64,000 nucleotides of DNA from Spirosoma rhododendri (GCF_012849055.1 NZ_CP051677.1:1407501-1471500), one strand, 5' to 3'; counted from the first letter of the stretch, positions 35,943 through 44,165 are shown. Notes: generated by a model not told the origin, from the sequence alone. Program-made: numbers and translations.

Positions 35943-36017
35943 TGGTAGTGAAATTGGGAGTGAACTGAATAGATATTAGCATCACGAACACCAAACCAGC
36001 TACCAATGTTTAGCTGC

Positions 36018-36622
36018 TTACTTCGCGTGTCGGCTCTGCAACACGGCAATTATATCGTCCAGGCTCATATTTTTCTGTTCCAGCAACACCAGGAAGTGAA
36101 ACAGCAGATCGGCGGCTTCGCCCTTGAACAAGTCGTCGTTGTCGTCTTTTGCTTCGATCACTAGTTCGACGGCCTCCTCCCCTACTTTCTGCGCGATCTT
36201 GTTAACTCCCTTACCGAACAGCGAAGTCGTATACGATTTGTCGGTTGGGTTGATGCGCCGGTCGTGGATGATAGCTTGCAGGTAGTTCAGAAACTGCCCT
36301 TTACCCTTGTTTACTTCGTTGAAACAGGTATCAGCCCCTGTGTGGCAGGTCGGGCCGGCGGGCTGGCCTTGATGAGCAGCGTATCGTTATCGCAGTCGAC
36401 AAGGATTGAGTCGACGTGCAGGAAATTGTTGGACGTTTCGCCCTTTGTCCAGAGCCGTTGTTTGCTGCGGCTAAAGAACGTAACGACTCGTTCGGCCTGC
36501 GTTTTGTCGTAGGCTTCCTGGTTCATGTAGCCCAGCATCAGCACTTTGCCGGTTTCGGCATCCTGCACAACGGCGGGCACCAGCCCTTCGGGCGATTTAT
36601 CAAACGCAATCTCGGAATTCAT
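36018..36622 (-). pseudogene. hisIE: Bifunctional phosphoribosyl-AMP cyclohydrolase / phosphoribosyl-ATP diphosphatase, frameshifted
   Basis: The HisI part is read from ATG 36622: VLMLGYMNQEAYDKT near residue 28, FFSRSKQRLWTKGETSNNFLHV near 49, with the zinc-site segment CDNDTLL following. The frame then fails at LIKASPPARPA and stops at 36311. In the neighbouring frame the correct continuation is present: PAGPTCHTGADTCFNEVNKGKG (zinc Cys residues), then the HisE domain with SLFGKGVNKIAQKVGEEAVE (in pieces) and an end at 36018. One extra C near 36361-36364 restores a 201-residue HisIE of normal length. HisIE catalyses steps 2 and 3 of histidine synthesis. It is 17 bp downstream of trpA. Confidence 0.88.
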
Positions 36623-36639
36623 GCCGTAAAGGTAGGTGC

Positions 36640-37428
36640 TCAGGGGCGAATCGTCTGCACAAACGACCGAATGCTCTCCGCCGACGTGCCGTGGTCCTGC
36701 AAATGCCGGATAAACGCACTACCGACGATGGCCCCGTTGGCGTATTGCGAAGCCGTATCGAACGTTTCCTGATCGCTGATGCCGAAGCCTATCAGTCGCG
36801 GGTTACGCAAGTTCATTGCGTCAATGCGTTCGAAGTACGCCCGCATTCCATCGCTTATGCCCTTCGATGACCCTGTAATACTGGCCGACGATACCATGTA
36901 GATAAACCCGTCGGACTCCTGATCGATAAACCGGATACGTTCGTCGGTGGTCTGCGGGGTGATAAGGTGTACGTTCAGGATGCCGTATTCGCGGAACGTG
37001 GGCGCGTACTCAGCCAGAAACAGATCCAGCGGCAGATCGGGCAGAATTACGCCATCGACGCCCACCTGACGGCACATCCGGCAGAAATTTTCCACGCCGT
37101 ATTGCAGCACCGGGTTGATGTACCCCATCAGCAGAATCGGCACGGTAATGTCTTCGCGGCAGCCCGCTAGCTGGGCAAACAGCGTTTTGATCGACATGCC
37201 GTTGTCCAGCGCGACGCCGTTGCTTTGCTGAATCGTTTCGCCGTCGGCAACCGGGTCGGAGTAGGGCATACCAATCTCGACCAGATCGACACCGGCTTCC
37301 TGCAAACCGCGTAGTACGGTACGGGTATCGTCGAGATGGGGAAAACCGGCGGTAAAATAAACGTTCAGAAGCCGCTCGCTGCGCTGTTCAAACAGGGCCG
37401 AAATACGGTTGGTAGTGAGTGTATCCAT
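36640..37428 (-). CDS. trpA: Tryptophan synthase, alpha chain
   Basis: This 262-residue TIM barrel cleaves indole-3-glycerol phosphate to indole. It has the catalytic Glu and Asp in DLVEIGMPYSDPVADG near residue 46, LMGYINPVLQYG near 95, and the phosphate-binding GFGISDQETFD near 205. The start at 37428 (MDTLTTNRISALFEQ) is preferred to the upstream start; it fits the family and leaves the inverted-repeat element outside the gene. It is separated from trpB by that 104-bp element, where other trp genes here are much closer. Confidence 0.97.
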   Translation of the reverse strand: MDTLTTNRISALFEQRSERLLNVYFTAGFPHLDDTRTVLRGLQEAGVDLVEIGMPYSDPVADGETIQQSNGVALDNGMSIKTLFAQLAGCREDITVPILLMGYINPVLQYGVENFCRMCRQVGVDGVILPDLPLDLFLAEYAPTFREYGILNVHLITPQTTDERIRFIDQESDGFIYMVSSASITGSSKGISDGMRAYFERIDAMNLRNPRLIGFGISDQETFDTASQYANGAIVGSAFIRHLQDHGTSAESIRSFVQTIRP

Positions 37429-37434
37429 GATGTA

Positions 37435-37538
37435 TGTAGCCCAGACGTCCACGTCTGGAGGGCGCGACAGCGACCAATAAAGCTGCCACTTAGAGCAGTT
37501 GGCCTGACGGCCACCCGGACGTGGACGTCCAGGCTACA
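37435..37538. repeat. Miniature inverted-repeat element between trpB and trpA
   Basis: The arms (37435-37458 and 37515-37538, 24 bp each) are complementary at 21 of 24 positions. The left arm begins TGTAGCCCAGACGTCCACG. Each arm contains the sub-palindrome ACGTCCACGT-like core. The internal 56 bp holds a weak second pair (AGCTGCC...). It fills the whole trpB-trpA gap. It resembles a REP/MITE-type element but no transposase is nearby. Confidence 0.7.
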
Positions 37539-37540
37539 GT

Positions 37541-38740
37541 CTACAAATGCTTTGAATAAGTGCTCAAATCTTTATCGCCCCGGCCTGATAGGCAAATGAC
37601 GACGACATCGTCTGCGTTCAGGCTCATTTTGTCAAGCGAGGCCAGTGCGTGCGACGTTTCCAGCGCGGGAATAATGCCCTCCTGCTTGCTGAGGTTAAAG
37701 CCAGCCGCCAGTGCTTCTTCGTCTGTAATGGCGTAGAAATCGCCCCGGCCGGAGTCGAATAGGTGTGCGTGCAGCGGGCCGATGCCGGGATAGTCCAGAC
37801 CCGCCGAAATCGAATACGGTTCCGTTACCTGCCCGTCTTCTGTCTGCATCAAAATCGTCCGGCTACCGTGCAGCACGCCCGGCTTACCCAGCGCGGTGGT
37901 GGCTGCCGAATGGCCTGACGTAACCCCCATTCCAGCCGCTTCGGCCGCAACAAGCCGCACCGATGGTTCGTGTAGGAAATGGTAGAACGCGCCAGCTGCA
38001 TTGCTGCCCCCTCCCACGCAGGCTACCACGTAATCGGGGTTTTCGCGGCCGGTTTTGGTCAACAACTGTTGCCGGATTTCCTGCGAAATAACCGACTGAA
38101 ACCGGGCTACCATGTCAGGATACGGGTGCGGCCCGACTACCGAACCGATAATGTAGTGCGTGTCGACCGGATTGTTGATCCAGTGCCGCATTGCTTCGTT
38201 GGTCGCGTCTTTGAGCGTTTGGCTACCCGACTTTGCCGGTACTACCGTCGCGCCCAGCATCCGCATCCGGTCGACGTTGGGTTTCTGCCGCTCCATGTCG
38301 ATGGATCCCATGTACACGATGCATTCCAGCCCCATCAGCGCGCAGACCGTCGCTGTCGCAACGCCGTGCTGACCAGCACCCGTTTCGGCTACAATCCGCT
38401 TCTTACCCAGCCGCTGCGCTACCAGAATTTGCCCGATGGTGTTGTTGATCTTGTGTGCACCCGTGTGGCACAGGTCTTCACGCTTCAGATAGATCGTCGC
38501 GCCCTTCTGCGCCGACAGTCGCTTAGCCAGAAACAGGGGCGTCGGTCGACCGACGTAATCTTCCAGCAATTGCCAGAATTCAGCCTGAAACGATGAATCG
38601 CCGATGATCGACAGGTAGTTCTGCCGGAGTTCTTCGACGTTTGGGTACAGCATTTCTGGGATGAATGCGCCACCAAACCGGCCGTAAAAACCCGTATTGC
38701 TTACGTCAAATGACGCTTGTGTGTCAATAGTGTCCTGCAT
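37541..38740 (-). CDS. trpB: Tryptophan synthase, beta chain
   Basis: This 399-residue PLP enzyme joins indole and serine. The Schiff-base Lys is in HTGAHKINN near residue 92, the Glu and substrate segment in ETGAGQHGVATA near 117, and the phosphate cup in ACVGGGSNAAGAF near 238. C-terminal CLSGRGDKDL is present. The start at 38740 (MQDTIDTQASFD) is an ATG; the upstream TTG at 38749 overlaps the PIN-domain gene and is less likely. It follows the toxin-antitoxin pair by 5 bp, so translation is closely linked. Confidence 0.97.
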   Translation of the reverse strand: MQDTIDTQASFDVSNTGFYGRFGGAFIPEMLYPNVEELRQNYLSIIGDSSFQAEFWQLLEDYVGRPTPLFLAKRLSAQKGATIYLKREDLCHTGAHKINNTIGQILVAQRLGKKRIVAETGAGQHGVATATVCALMGLECIVYMGSIDMERQKPNVDRMRMLGATVVPAKSGSQTLKDATNEAMRHWINNPVDTHYIIGSVVGPHPYPDMVARFQSVISQEIRQQLLTKTGRENPDYVVACVGGGSNAAGAFYHFLHEPSVRLVAAEAAGMGVTSGHSAATTALGKPGVLHGSRTILMQTEDGQVTEPYSISAGLDYPGIGPLHAHLFDSGRGDFYAITDEEALAAGFNLSKQEGIIPALETSHALASLDKMSLNADDVVVICLSGRGDKDLSTYSKHL

Positions 38741-38745
38741 GATTG

Positions 38746-39138
38746 TCAATGCTTTATCAGACGTAGACCCAGTGCGGGTAAATGATCGAAATCGTTGTCG
38801 GTGGTGTGAAGTTCCATATCCAGATAGAGCGCCGTAGCCGCAATCCAGAGGTCATTCTTTCCCATGTTCCGGGCCGACGTACCAAGCGGATAACTTCTTA
38901 ATTTGTTCTGACTAAATGCGTCAATCTGGGCGTAGTAGCCGATCAGACCCTGCGTTATATCGACACTTGGGTATCGGCTGAATAAGTTTTGAACGAACTC
39001 CCAACGTTGAAGTCCCCAATCAGATTTTAATGCGAATGCTTCAATTTCGCCTATCGTGACTATCGACAACACCGTTTGGGCAGGTGGTAACGTTCGCTGT
39101 CTTATATGATTGATAATCAGGTTTGTGTCGTAAATCAT
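38746..39138 (-). CDS. PIN-domain toxin (VapC-like ribonuclease)
   Basis: This 130-residue PIN domain protein carries the acidic residues expected for an Mg-dependent RNase: MIYDTNLII (Asp4), IGEIEAFAL (Glu near 33), NDLWIAATAL (Asp near 96) and HTTDNDFDHLP (Asp near 114). The start overlaps the antitoxin stop as ATGA. Toxins of this family usually cut tRNA or other RNA. It lies inside the trp operon between trpF and trpB, an unusual place for a toxin gene. Confidence 0.85.
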   Translation of the reverse strand: MIYDTNLIINHIRQRTLPPAQTVLSIVTIGEIEAFALKSDWGLQRWEFVQNLFSRYPSVDITQGLIGYYAQIDAFSQNKLRSYPLGTSARNMGKNDLWIAATALYLDMELHTTDNDFDHLPALGLRLIKH

Positions 39139-39353
39139 ACACCACCTTTATCACCTTCCGCCAGCAAGGCGTCCATCACCTCGTTTTCCGCTTCCGTAAA
39201 GTCTGGAAATACCCCGAAGAAAGGCTCGTTAACGGTAGTAGTTTGCAAAAATCGCTCTACGCCCCACCGGCGGATGTCTTCAGGGCGATATGAGTTGATT
39301 TGCCCCCGTTTCATAGCCGGTATTATGTCCTTGGTTTGCTTCGTTGTGTCCAT
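39135..39353 (-). CDS. Probable antitoxin partner of the PIN toxin
   Basis: This 72-residue protein from the ATG at 39353 (MDTTKQTKDIIPAM) precedes the toxin with an overlap. It ends in a Glu/Asp-rich tail with FTEAENEVMDALLAEGD. No clear DNA-binding fold is recognised, but gene order, size and coupling fit a VapB-type antitoxin. The SYRPEDIRRWGVERFLQ segment is seen in some Bacteroidota antitoxins of PIN toxins. The TTG at 39365 is an alternative start. Confidence 0.7.
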   Translation of the reverse strand: MDTTKQTKDIIPAMKRGQINSYRPEDIRRWGVERFLQTTTVNEPFFGVFPDFTEAENEVMDALLAEGDKGGV

Positions 39354-39405
39354 AGTGGTAATCAAACTTTAACACCGATGGCGGCTTAGTCGTTTCCGCT
39401 AACTC

Positions 39406-40047
39406 CTAAACGGCTTCTTGCTCGATTGGGCGCAGGTACGACAGGATTTCCTTCACCTTCGCCACGTCTTTCACGCCCGGTGCGGTTTCGACCTGACTGT
39501 TAACATCGACGCCGTACAGTTTGAACCCTTTGAGCAGATTCACCTGATCGACGTTGTCCAGCCCGATACCGCCACTGATGAAAAATGGCTTCTCGTTATC
39601 ATAGCGGCTCAGAATGTTCCAGTCGAAGGTAACGCCATTGCCGCCGGGTTGATCGCCTTTAGCGTCGAATAGGAAGAAGTCGCACTGCGCTTTGAAGTTG
39701 TTGAGCATCGAGAAGTTAAACGAATCGTCGATGCGGAACGCTTTGATAATGTTTACCCCCCGGTTTCGCATACTCCGGCAGAACTCCGGCGTTTCGGTGC
39801 CGTGCAACTGCACGTACTGAAAATCGTATTTCTTCACCATCCGCAGGATGTAATCGGGCGACGCGTTGACAAAGACGCCCACCTTGCGAATCGACTTTGG
39901 CAGCGACCGGACCATCGTTTCGTCGAGTTCGTCACCCACAAAACGGGGTGACTGATCGTAGAAGATAAACCCGATAAAGTCGGGATTCAGTGCCGCGATT
40001 TCTTTCAGGTTGTCGGCGTCACGCATGCCGCACACTTTGAGCTTCAT
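39406..40047 (-). CDS. trpF: Phosphoribosylanthranilate isomerase
   Basis: This 213-residue TIM barrel performs the Amadori rearrangement of phosphoribosylanthranilate. MKLKVCGMRD at the start carries the catalytic Cys, FVNASPDYIL and YVQLHGTETPEFC follow near residue 77 (with the conserved HG), and the C-terminal ISGGIGLDNVDQ and GVDVNSQVETAPGVKD hold the phosphate site and catalytic Asp. The start at 40047 lies one base after the trpC stop. The upstream extension of the frame is a shadow inside trpC. Confidence 0.96.
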   Translation of the reverse strand: MKLKVCGMRDADNLKEIAALNPDFIGFIFYDQSPRFVGDELDETMVRSLPKSIRKVGVFVNASPDYILRMVKKYDFQYVQLHGTETPEFCRSMRNRGVNIIKAFRIDDSFNFSMLNNFKAQCDFFLFDAKGDQPGGNGVTFDWNILSRYDNEKPFFISGGIGLDNVDQVNLLKGFKLYGVDVNSQVETAPGVKDVAKVKEILSYLRPIEQEAV

Positions 40048-40048
40048 G

Positions 40049-40861
40049 TCAGTACGATTTAGATGGATAGGCACTGGAATATGTCTTGACAAAATTGTCC
40101 AGCGCAGCCGCCGGATCAGTCGTTTTCATGAATGCTTCACCGATCAGAAAGCCGTCGAAACCCGCGTCGCGCAGCATCAGCAGATCGGCGGGATTGTGCA
40201 GCCCACTCTCGGCGATTTTGGCGTAGGTATCGGGGATCAGGTTAACCAGCCGCAGCGAGGTGTCCAGCGAGGTAACAAAGGTTTTAAGGTTGCGGTTATT
40301 GACACCGACTAAATCAATCGACGTGGTCAGGCTCTGCTCCAGTTCGATTTCGTCGTGTACTTCGAGCAGTACCTGCATACCCAATTCCTGCGCCTGTTGA
40401 CTCAGGTCGCGCACCTGCTCCGGCGACAGACAGGAGGCAATTAGCAGAACCAGATCGGCTCCCCACGCTTTGGCCTCCAGCAACTGATAGCCGTCGATTA
40501 CGAAGTCTTTGCGAAGAATGGGCATTTCGGGATTGGCCAGCCGGGCCGCTTTCAGATCGTCGGGAGTGCCGCCGAAGAAGGGCTCATCAGTTAGTACAGA
40601 AAGTACCGATGCACCGGCCGTTACGTAGCCCTGCGTTGTCAACGTAACGTCGGCTCGGTCGTTGATGACGCCTTTCGAGGGCGACCGACGCTTAAACTCG
40701 GCAATGATTCCGGTGGAATACAACCCCTGCACAGCGTCGCGGGCCGACAGGCAGACCCGTTTGAAGTCGGGCATTTCTTCCAGCGCAGCCGCCGGTGTTT
40801 CGGCCATCCGGGCGGCCACTTCTACGCGCTTCTGAGCAATTATCTCGTCTAAAATCGTCAT
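40049..40861 (-). CDS. trpC: Indole-3-glycerol phosphate synthase
   Basis: This 270-residue TIM barrel closes the indole ring. IIAEFKRRSPSKG near residue 52 contains the catalytic Lys, SVLTDEPFFGG and LRKDFVIDGYQLLEA near 108 hold a second Lys, VGVNNRNLKTF near 184 and IAESGLHNPADL near 214 the phosphate site. The start overlaps the trpD stop as ATGA. It is separate from trpF (not fused as in enterics). Confidence 0.97.
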   Translation of the reverse strand: MTILDEIIAQKRVEVAARMAETPAAALEEMPDFKRVCLSARDAVQGLYSTGIIAEFKRRSPSKGVINDRADVTLTTQGYVTAGASVLSVLTDEPFFGGTPDDLKAARLANPEMPILRKDFVIDGYQLLEAKAWGADLVLLIASCLSPEQVRDLSQQAQELGMQVLLEVHDEIELEQSLTTSIDLVGVNNRNLKTFVTSLDTSLRLVNLIPDTYAKIAESGLHNPADLLMLRDAGFDGFLIGEAFMKTTDPAAALDNFVKTYSSAYPSKSY

Positions 40862-41844
40862 GCTATCAACTGCTTAAAACAGGCCAGTGCCCGTTTGCTC
40901 TCCAGCGACTCGCGGGCCATTGCCACAGCGTCGGTCAGCGAATCGGCTTTCCCGGCGGTCAGCAACCCAACGGCTGCATTAGCGACGACCGCCTGTTTCT
41001 GCGCCGGTGTGGCTTCGTCGTTGAGCACACCGAGGAAAATCTTCGCCGATGCGTCCAGCGTTTCGCCCCCAGCCAGCTTGTCGGCCGACTGTGTCTGCAA
41101 GCCCAGTTGCTCCGGCGTCATAATCTGTTCAGAACCGTTGCTGATGATCTTGAACGGCCCCGTCAGCGATATTTCGTCGTACCCATCCAGCGCATGCAAA
41201 ATCGCGAACTGCTTGTCGGATTGCTGATAAAGGTACGCATATAAACGTGCCAATTCAAGGCTGAATACCCCGACAAGCTGTTTGCGGGGCCGGGCCGGGT
41301 TAATCATCGGACCGAGTACGTTGAAAAACGTTTTTACGCCTAGTTCCTTCCGAATCGGCGCGACGTTCTTCATCGCTGGGTGAAACAGGGGCGCGTGCAG
41401 AAAACAGATGCCCGCCGTTTCCATCTTGCGCTGCAACTCGCCGACGTCGTTGGTAAACCGGTAGCCTAGGTATTCCATCATCGTCGACGAACCCACCAGC
41501 GACGAAACGCCGTGATTGCCGTGCTTGGCAACGCGCTGCCCCGCCCCCGCCACGACAAACGACGCCAACGTTGAGATGTTGAACGTGTCTTTACCATCGC
41601 CCCCGGTTCCGCACAGGTCCATTGGGTCGTAAGCACTCAGGTCGACGGGGAGGCACAGTTCGAGCATGGCATCGCGGAAGCCTTCGAGTTCTTCGACCCG
41701 CAGACTACGCATCATGTACACTGTCAGGAACGATGCGATCTGCGCGGAGTTGTACGCCCCCCGCCCGATGCCCAGCAGCACCTGCCCCGCCTGCTCTTTC
41801 GTCAGCGATTTGTATTCAAACAGGTGATTGAGAATTGATTTCAT
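40858..41844 (-). CDS. trpD: Anthranilate phosphoribosyltransferase
   Basis: This 328-residue enzyme transfers phosphoribose from PRPP to anthranilate. The PRPP motif DLCGTGGDGKDTFNIST near residue 77, AKHGNHGVSSLVGSS near 107, and the Mg-binding DEISLTGP near 220 are present. It lies 82 bp after trpG, with a long hairpin-forming repeat in the gap, and overlaps trpC. Confidence 0.97.
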   Translation of the reverse strand: MKSILNHLFEYKSLTKEQAGQVLLGIGRGAYNSAQIASFLTVYMMRSLRVEELEGFRDAMLELCLPVDLSAYDPMDLCGTGGDGKDTFNISTLASFVVAGAGQRVAKHGNHGVSSLVGSSTMMEYLGYRFTNDVGELQRKMETAGICFLHAPLFHPAMKNVAPIRKELGVKTFFNVLGPMINPARPRKQLVGVFSLELARLYAYLYQQSDKQFAILHALDGYDEISLTGPFKIISNGSEQIMTPEQLGLQTQSADKLAGGETLDASAKIFLGVLNDEATPAQKQAVVANAAVGLLTAGKADSLTDAVAMARESLESKRALACFKQLIA

Positions 41845-41849
41845 TTTTC

Positions 41850-41928
41850 AAAGAGTGAAAGAGCGAAAGAGCGAAAGAGCGATGGTGCCGGATGGTCACT
41901 CTTTCGCTCTTTCACTCTTTCGCTCTTT
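41850..41928. repeat. Hairpin-forming (GAAAGAGC)n inverted repeat between trpG and trpD
   Basis: The left arm (41850-41882) is four near-identical copies of AAAGAGYG, and the right arm (41897-41928) is their complement. The arms agree at about 29 of 32 positions around a 14-base loop. The right arm overlaps the trpG stop codon. In the trp mRNA it would form a large stem just before the trpD start, able to affect trpD translation, processing or mRNA stability. Confidence 0.7.
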
Positions 41929-42493
41929 ATTTTTTAAGCCAGTTTTCGATCATTTTAACGCCGTTCTGTGTCAGGACGGATTCGGGGTGGAATTGGAGGC
42001 CCCGGACGTCGTGCCGGACGTGGGCCAGACCCATCACGCGGCCCTGCTCATCAACGGCCGTAACGCGCAGTTCGTCAGGCATGGATTCCGGTACGACCGT
42101 CCACGAGTGGTAGCGACCAACGGATAGTTCGCTGGGGATGCCAGTGAAGAGCGGGTCAGACTCCTCGGTGACGGTAGCGCGGTGGGCGACGCCGTGCAAC
42201 ACATCGCCGAGGTTTTCGAGTCGGGCACCGTAGACCTCACCGATGCCCTGATGCCCCAGACAAATACCCAGGATGCTTTTCTGCGGGCCGTATTCGCCCA
42301 CTAGCGCCTGCATAATCCCCGCTTCCGACGGGATGCCGGGGCCGGGCGACAGCAGGATTTTGTCGTACTGAGCGACGTCCTCCAGCGCGATTTTGTCGTT
42401 GCGGATCACGTCGGGACGCGCACCGAGTTCGCGCAGGATATACACCAGATTGTAGGTGAACGAGTCGTAGTTATCGAGAACGAGAAGTTTCAT
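41927..42493 (-). CDS. trpG: Anthranilate synthase component II (glutamine amidotransferase)
   Basis: This 188-residue class I glutaminase supplies ammonia to TrpE. The nucleophile Cys is in LGICLGHQGIGEVYG near residue 78, the oxyanion segment LSPGPGIPSEAG near 52, and the His-Glu pair near GLQFHPESVLT at 170. It is separate from trpE and from trpD. The gap to trpE is 44 bp. Confidence 0.97.
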   Translation of the reverse strand: MKLLVLDNYDSFTYNLVYILRELGARPDVIRNDKIALEDVAQYDKILLSPGPGIPSEAGIMQALVGEYGPQKSILGICLGHQGIGEVYGARLENLGDVLHGVAHRATVTEESDPLFTGIPSELSVGRYHSWTVVPESMPDELRVTAVDEQGRVMGLAHVRHDVRGLQFHPESVLTQNGVKMIENWLKK

Positions 42494-42537
42494 TAGTTCG
42501 TAATTTGTGATCTGCGGTTTGGCACAAACCAGTCGTG

Positions 42538-43968
42538 CTATAGCTGCTGGGCTTGTTCGATGGCGGTGCGGAGGGCCGCCAGTTTATTGTGTACTTCCTG
42601 TAATTCGCTCTCCACGACCGACTTGGCCACCACCCCGGCCCCGGCCTGATAATAGAGCGTGTTGTTTTTGCTCATAAACGTGCGAATCATAATCGCGTGG
42701 TTGAATTCGCCGTCGAAACCCATGTAGCCGATACTGCCCGAATAGAAGCTGCGGCTCAGGCTTTCGTACCGGTCGATCAGCCGCATCGCCATATGCTTGG
42801 GTGCCCCGGAGAGCGTACCTGCCGGAAACGTCTCGGCGACGATTTGCAGCGGATCAGCCTCGGGCGTGAGCGTGCCGACGACTTTCGAAACGAGGTGAAT
42901 GACGTGGGAATAGTATTGAATCTCCTTGAACGTCTCGACTTTGACCACGTCGCAGTTGCGGCTCAGGTCGTTGCGCGCCAGATCGACCAGCATCACGTGC
43001 TCCGCTGATTCCTTGGGGTCGTCGTAGAGTTTCTGGGCGAGTTCGGCGTCTTTCGCGTCGTCGCCCGTACGTCGGAACGTGCCCGCGATGGGGTAAATCG
43101 TGGCCTGCCGGTCTTTCACCACAATCTGCGATTCGGGCGACGAGCCGAACAGTTTGAAATTGCCGTAGTCGAAGTAGAACAGGTACGGCGAGGGGTTCAG
43201 CGACCGCAGTGCCCGGTAGACGTTGAATTCGTCGCCCACGAACGGGGTAGAAAACCGGCGCGATAACACAATCTGAAACACGTCGCCCCGCTGACAGTGG
43301 TCTTTTCCTTTTTGAATCACCGCCCGGAACTCATCATCCGTAAAGTTTGATTCTTCGTGGCCGTCGGGGCTGAACGAATACGTCGGGTAGTTACGGCCCG
43401 TAATCAGGTCGCTGATATCGTCGAGGGTGCTGTCGGGTTGTGCTTCGCCGTCCTGTAAATAGCTGTGTTCAAACAGGTGTAGCTCGTCTTTGAAATGGTT
43501 GATTGCCAGTACGTAGCGGTACACCATAAATAGAGCCGCTGGCATCTCATTTTCGGTCGGCACAGGGGCATTCAGCTGAATATCCTCGAAACTCTGCACC
43601 GACGGATAGCCGAAGTAGCCAAACAGCCCGTTGGTGATGAACGAAAACGGGGCTTTCTCGTGCTGAAACCGGTCTTTGAACTGCTGTAGCGCGGTTGGCA
43701 TACCGGGCCGGTCGATCTCACGCACCGTTGGTTCCTGCCCCGGTAGCTGTTCGGTTAGCTGCGTGCCCTGATACGAGAATTTGGCGACGGGGTCGAAAGC
43801 GATATACGAGAAACTGTTGTCGTTGCCGTGGTAGTCGGAGCTTTCGAGCAGGATACTGTTCAGAAACCGGTCGCGGATGCGGAGGTAGATGCTGACCGGT
43901 GTGATGATGTCGGCCAGCATTCGTTTGTGACGGCTGACGACGCGGAAGGTGGGGTTTGAATCGGGCAT
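42538..43968 (-). CDS. trpE: Anthranilate synthase component I
   Basis: This 476-residue enzyme makes anthranilate from chorismate. The Trp feedback-binding motif is visible as LLESSDY near residue 38, and chorismate-binding segments PEADPLQIVAETFPAGTLSGAPKHMAM (near 370, including PAGTLSGAPK) and FYSGSIGYMGFDGEFNHAIMIRT (near 405). It is the first structural gene after the trp leader and attenuator, so expression should respond to Trp-tRNA levels. Confidence 0.97.
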   Translation of the reverse strand: MPDSNPTFRVVSRHKRMLADIITPVSIYLRIRDRFLNSILLESSDYHGNDNSFSYIAFDPVAKFSYQGTQLTEQLPGQEPTVREIDRPGMPTALQQFKDRFQHEKAPFSFITNGLFGYFGYPSVQSFEDIQLNAPVPTENEMPAALFMVYRYVLAINHFKDELHLFEHSYLQDGEAQPDSTLDDISDLITGRNYPTYSFSPDGHEESNFTDDEFRAVIQKGKDHCQRGDVFQIVLSRRFSTPFVGDEFNVYRALRSLNPSPYLFYFDYGNFKLFGSSPESQIVVKDRQATIYPIAGTFRRTGDDAKDAELAQKLYDDPKESAEHVMLVDLARNDLSRNCDVVKVETFKEIQYYSHVIHLVSKVVGTLTPEADPLQIVAETFPAGTLSGAPKHMAMRLIDRYESLSRSFYSGSIGYMGFDGEFNHAIMIRTFMSKNNTLYYQAGAGVVAKSVVESELQEVHNKLAALRTAIEQAQQL

Positions 43969-44005
43969 GGTTTTGTGTGTAAGTAGCGTGTGATGGACAA
44001 AAAAT

Positions 44006-44033
44006 AAGGCTCACCGGGATGACGGTGAGCCTT
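44006..44033 (-). terminator. trp attenuator (terminator with competing antiterminator)
   Basis: On the minus strand an 11-bp perfect stem AAGGCTCACCG / CGGTGAGCCTT with loop TCATCC is followed by ATTTTTTG. It sits 38 bp before trpE and 34 bp after the leader-peptide stop. TCATCCCGG (44014-44022, loop plus first three bases of the 3' arm) can pair perfectly with CCGGGATGA (44068-44076) at the end of the leader ORF, giving an antiterminator. Confidence 0.85.
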
Positions 44034-44067
44034 GATATCTGTTGATAAACAGTCATAGGGGCAACCC

Positions 44068-44121
44068 TCATCCCGGATAGGAAGAGTGCCACCACCAAAT
44101 CATGTTTACCGAGTTATTCAT
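44068..44121 (-). CDS. trpL: trp leader peptide (17 aa, three Trp in a row)
   Basis: The ORF reads MNNSVNMIWWWHSSYPG then TGA. It lies 44 bp downstream of tRNA-Pro and upstream of trpE, with three consecutive TGG codons at 44089-44097. This is the signature of transcription attenuation: when Trp-tRNA is scarce a ribosome stalls on the Trp codons, leaving the CCGGGATGA segment free; when it is plentiful the ribosome covers it and the terminator forms. It is too short for routine gene calling. The chance of WWW in a short ORF at this exact place is very low. Confidence 0.88.
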   Translation of the reverse strand: MNNSVNMIWWWHSSYPG

Positions 44122-44165
44122 GTCTTCTGAAAACCTAGTGTAAATAAATTTTTAAGACTTACTTG

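Noticed and set aside
36311..36622. HisI alone as a shorter, separate protein
   Set aside because: The neighbouring frame continues exactly with the zinc-site Cys and HisE domain, so one gene with a shift explains both.
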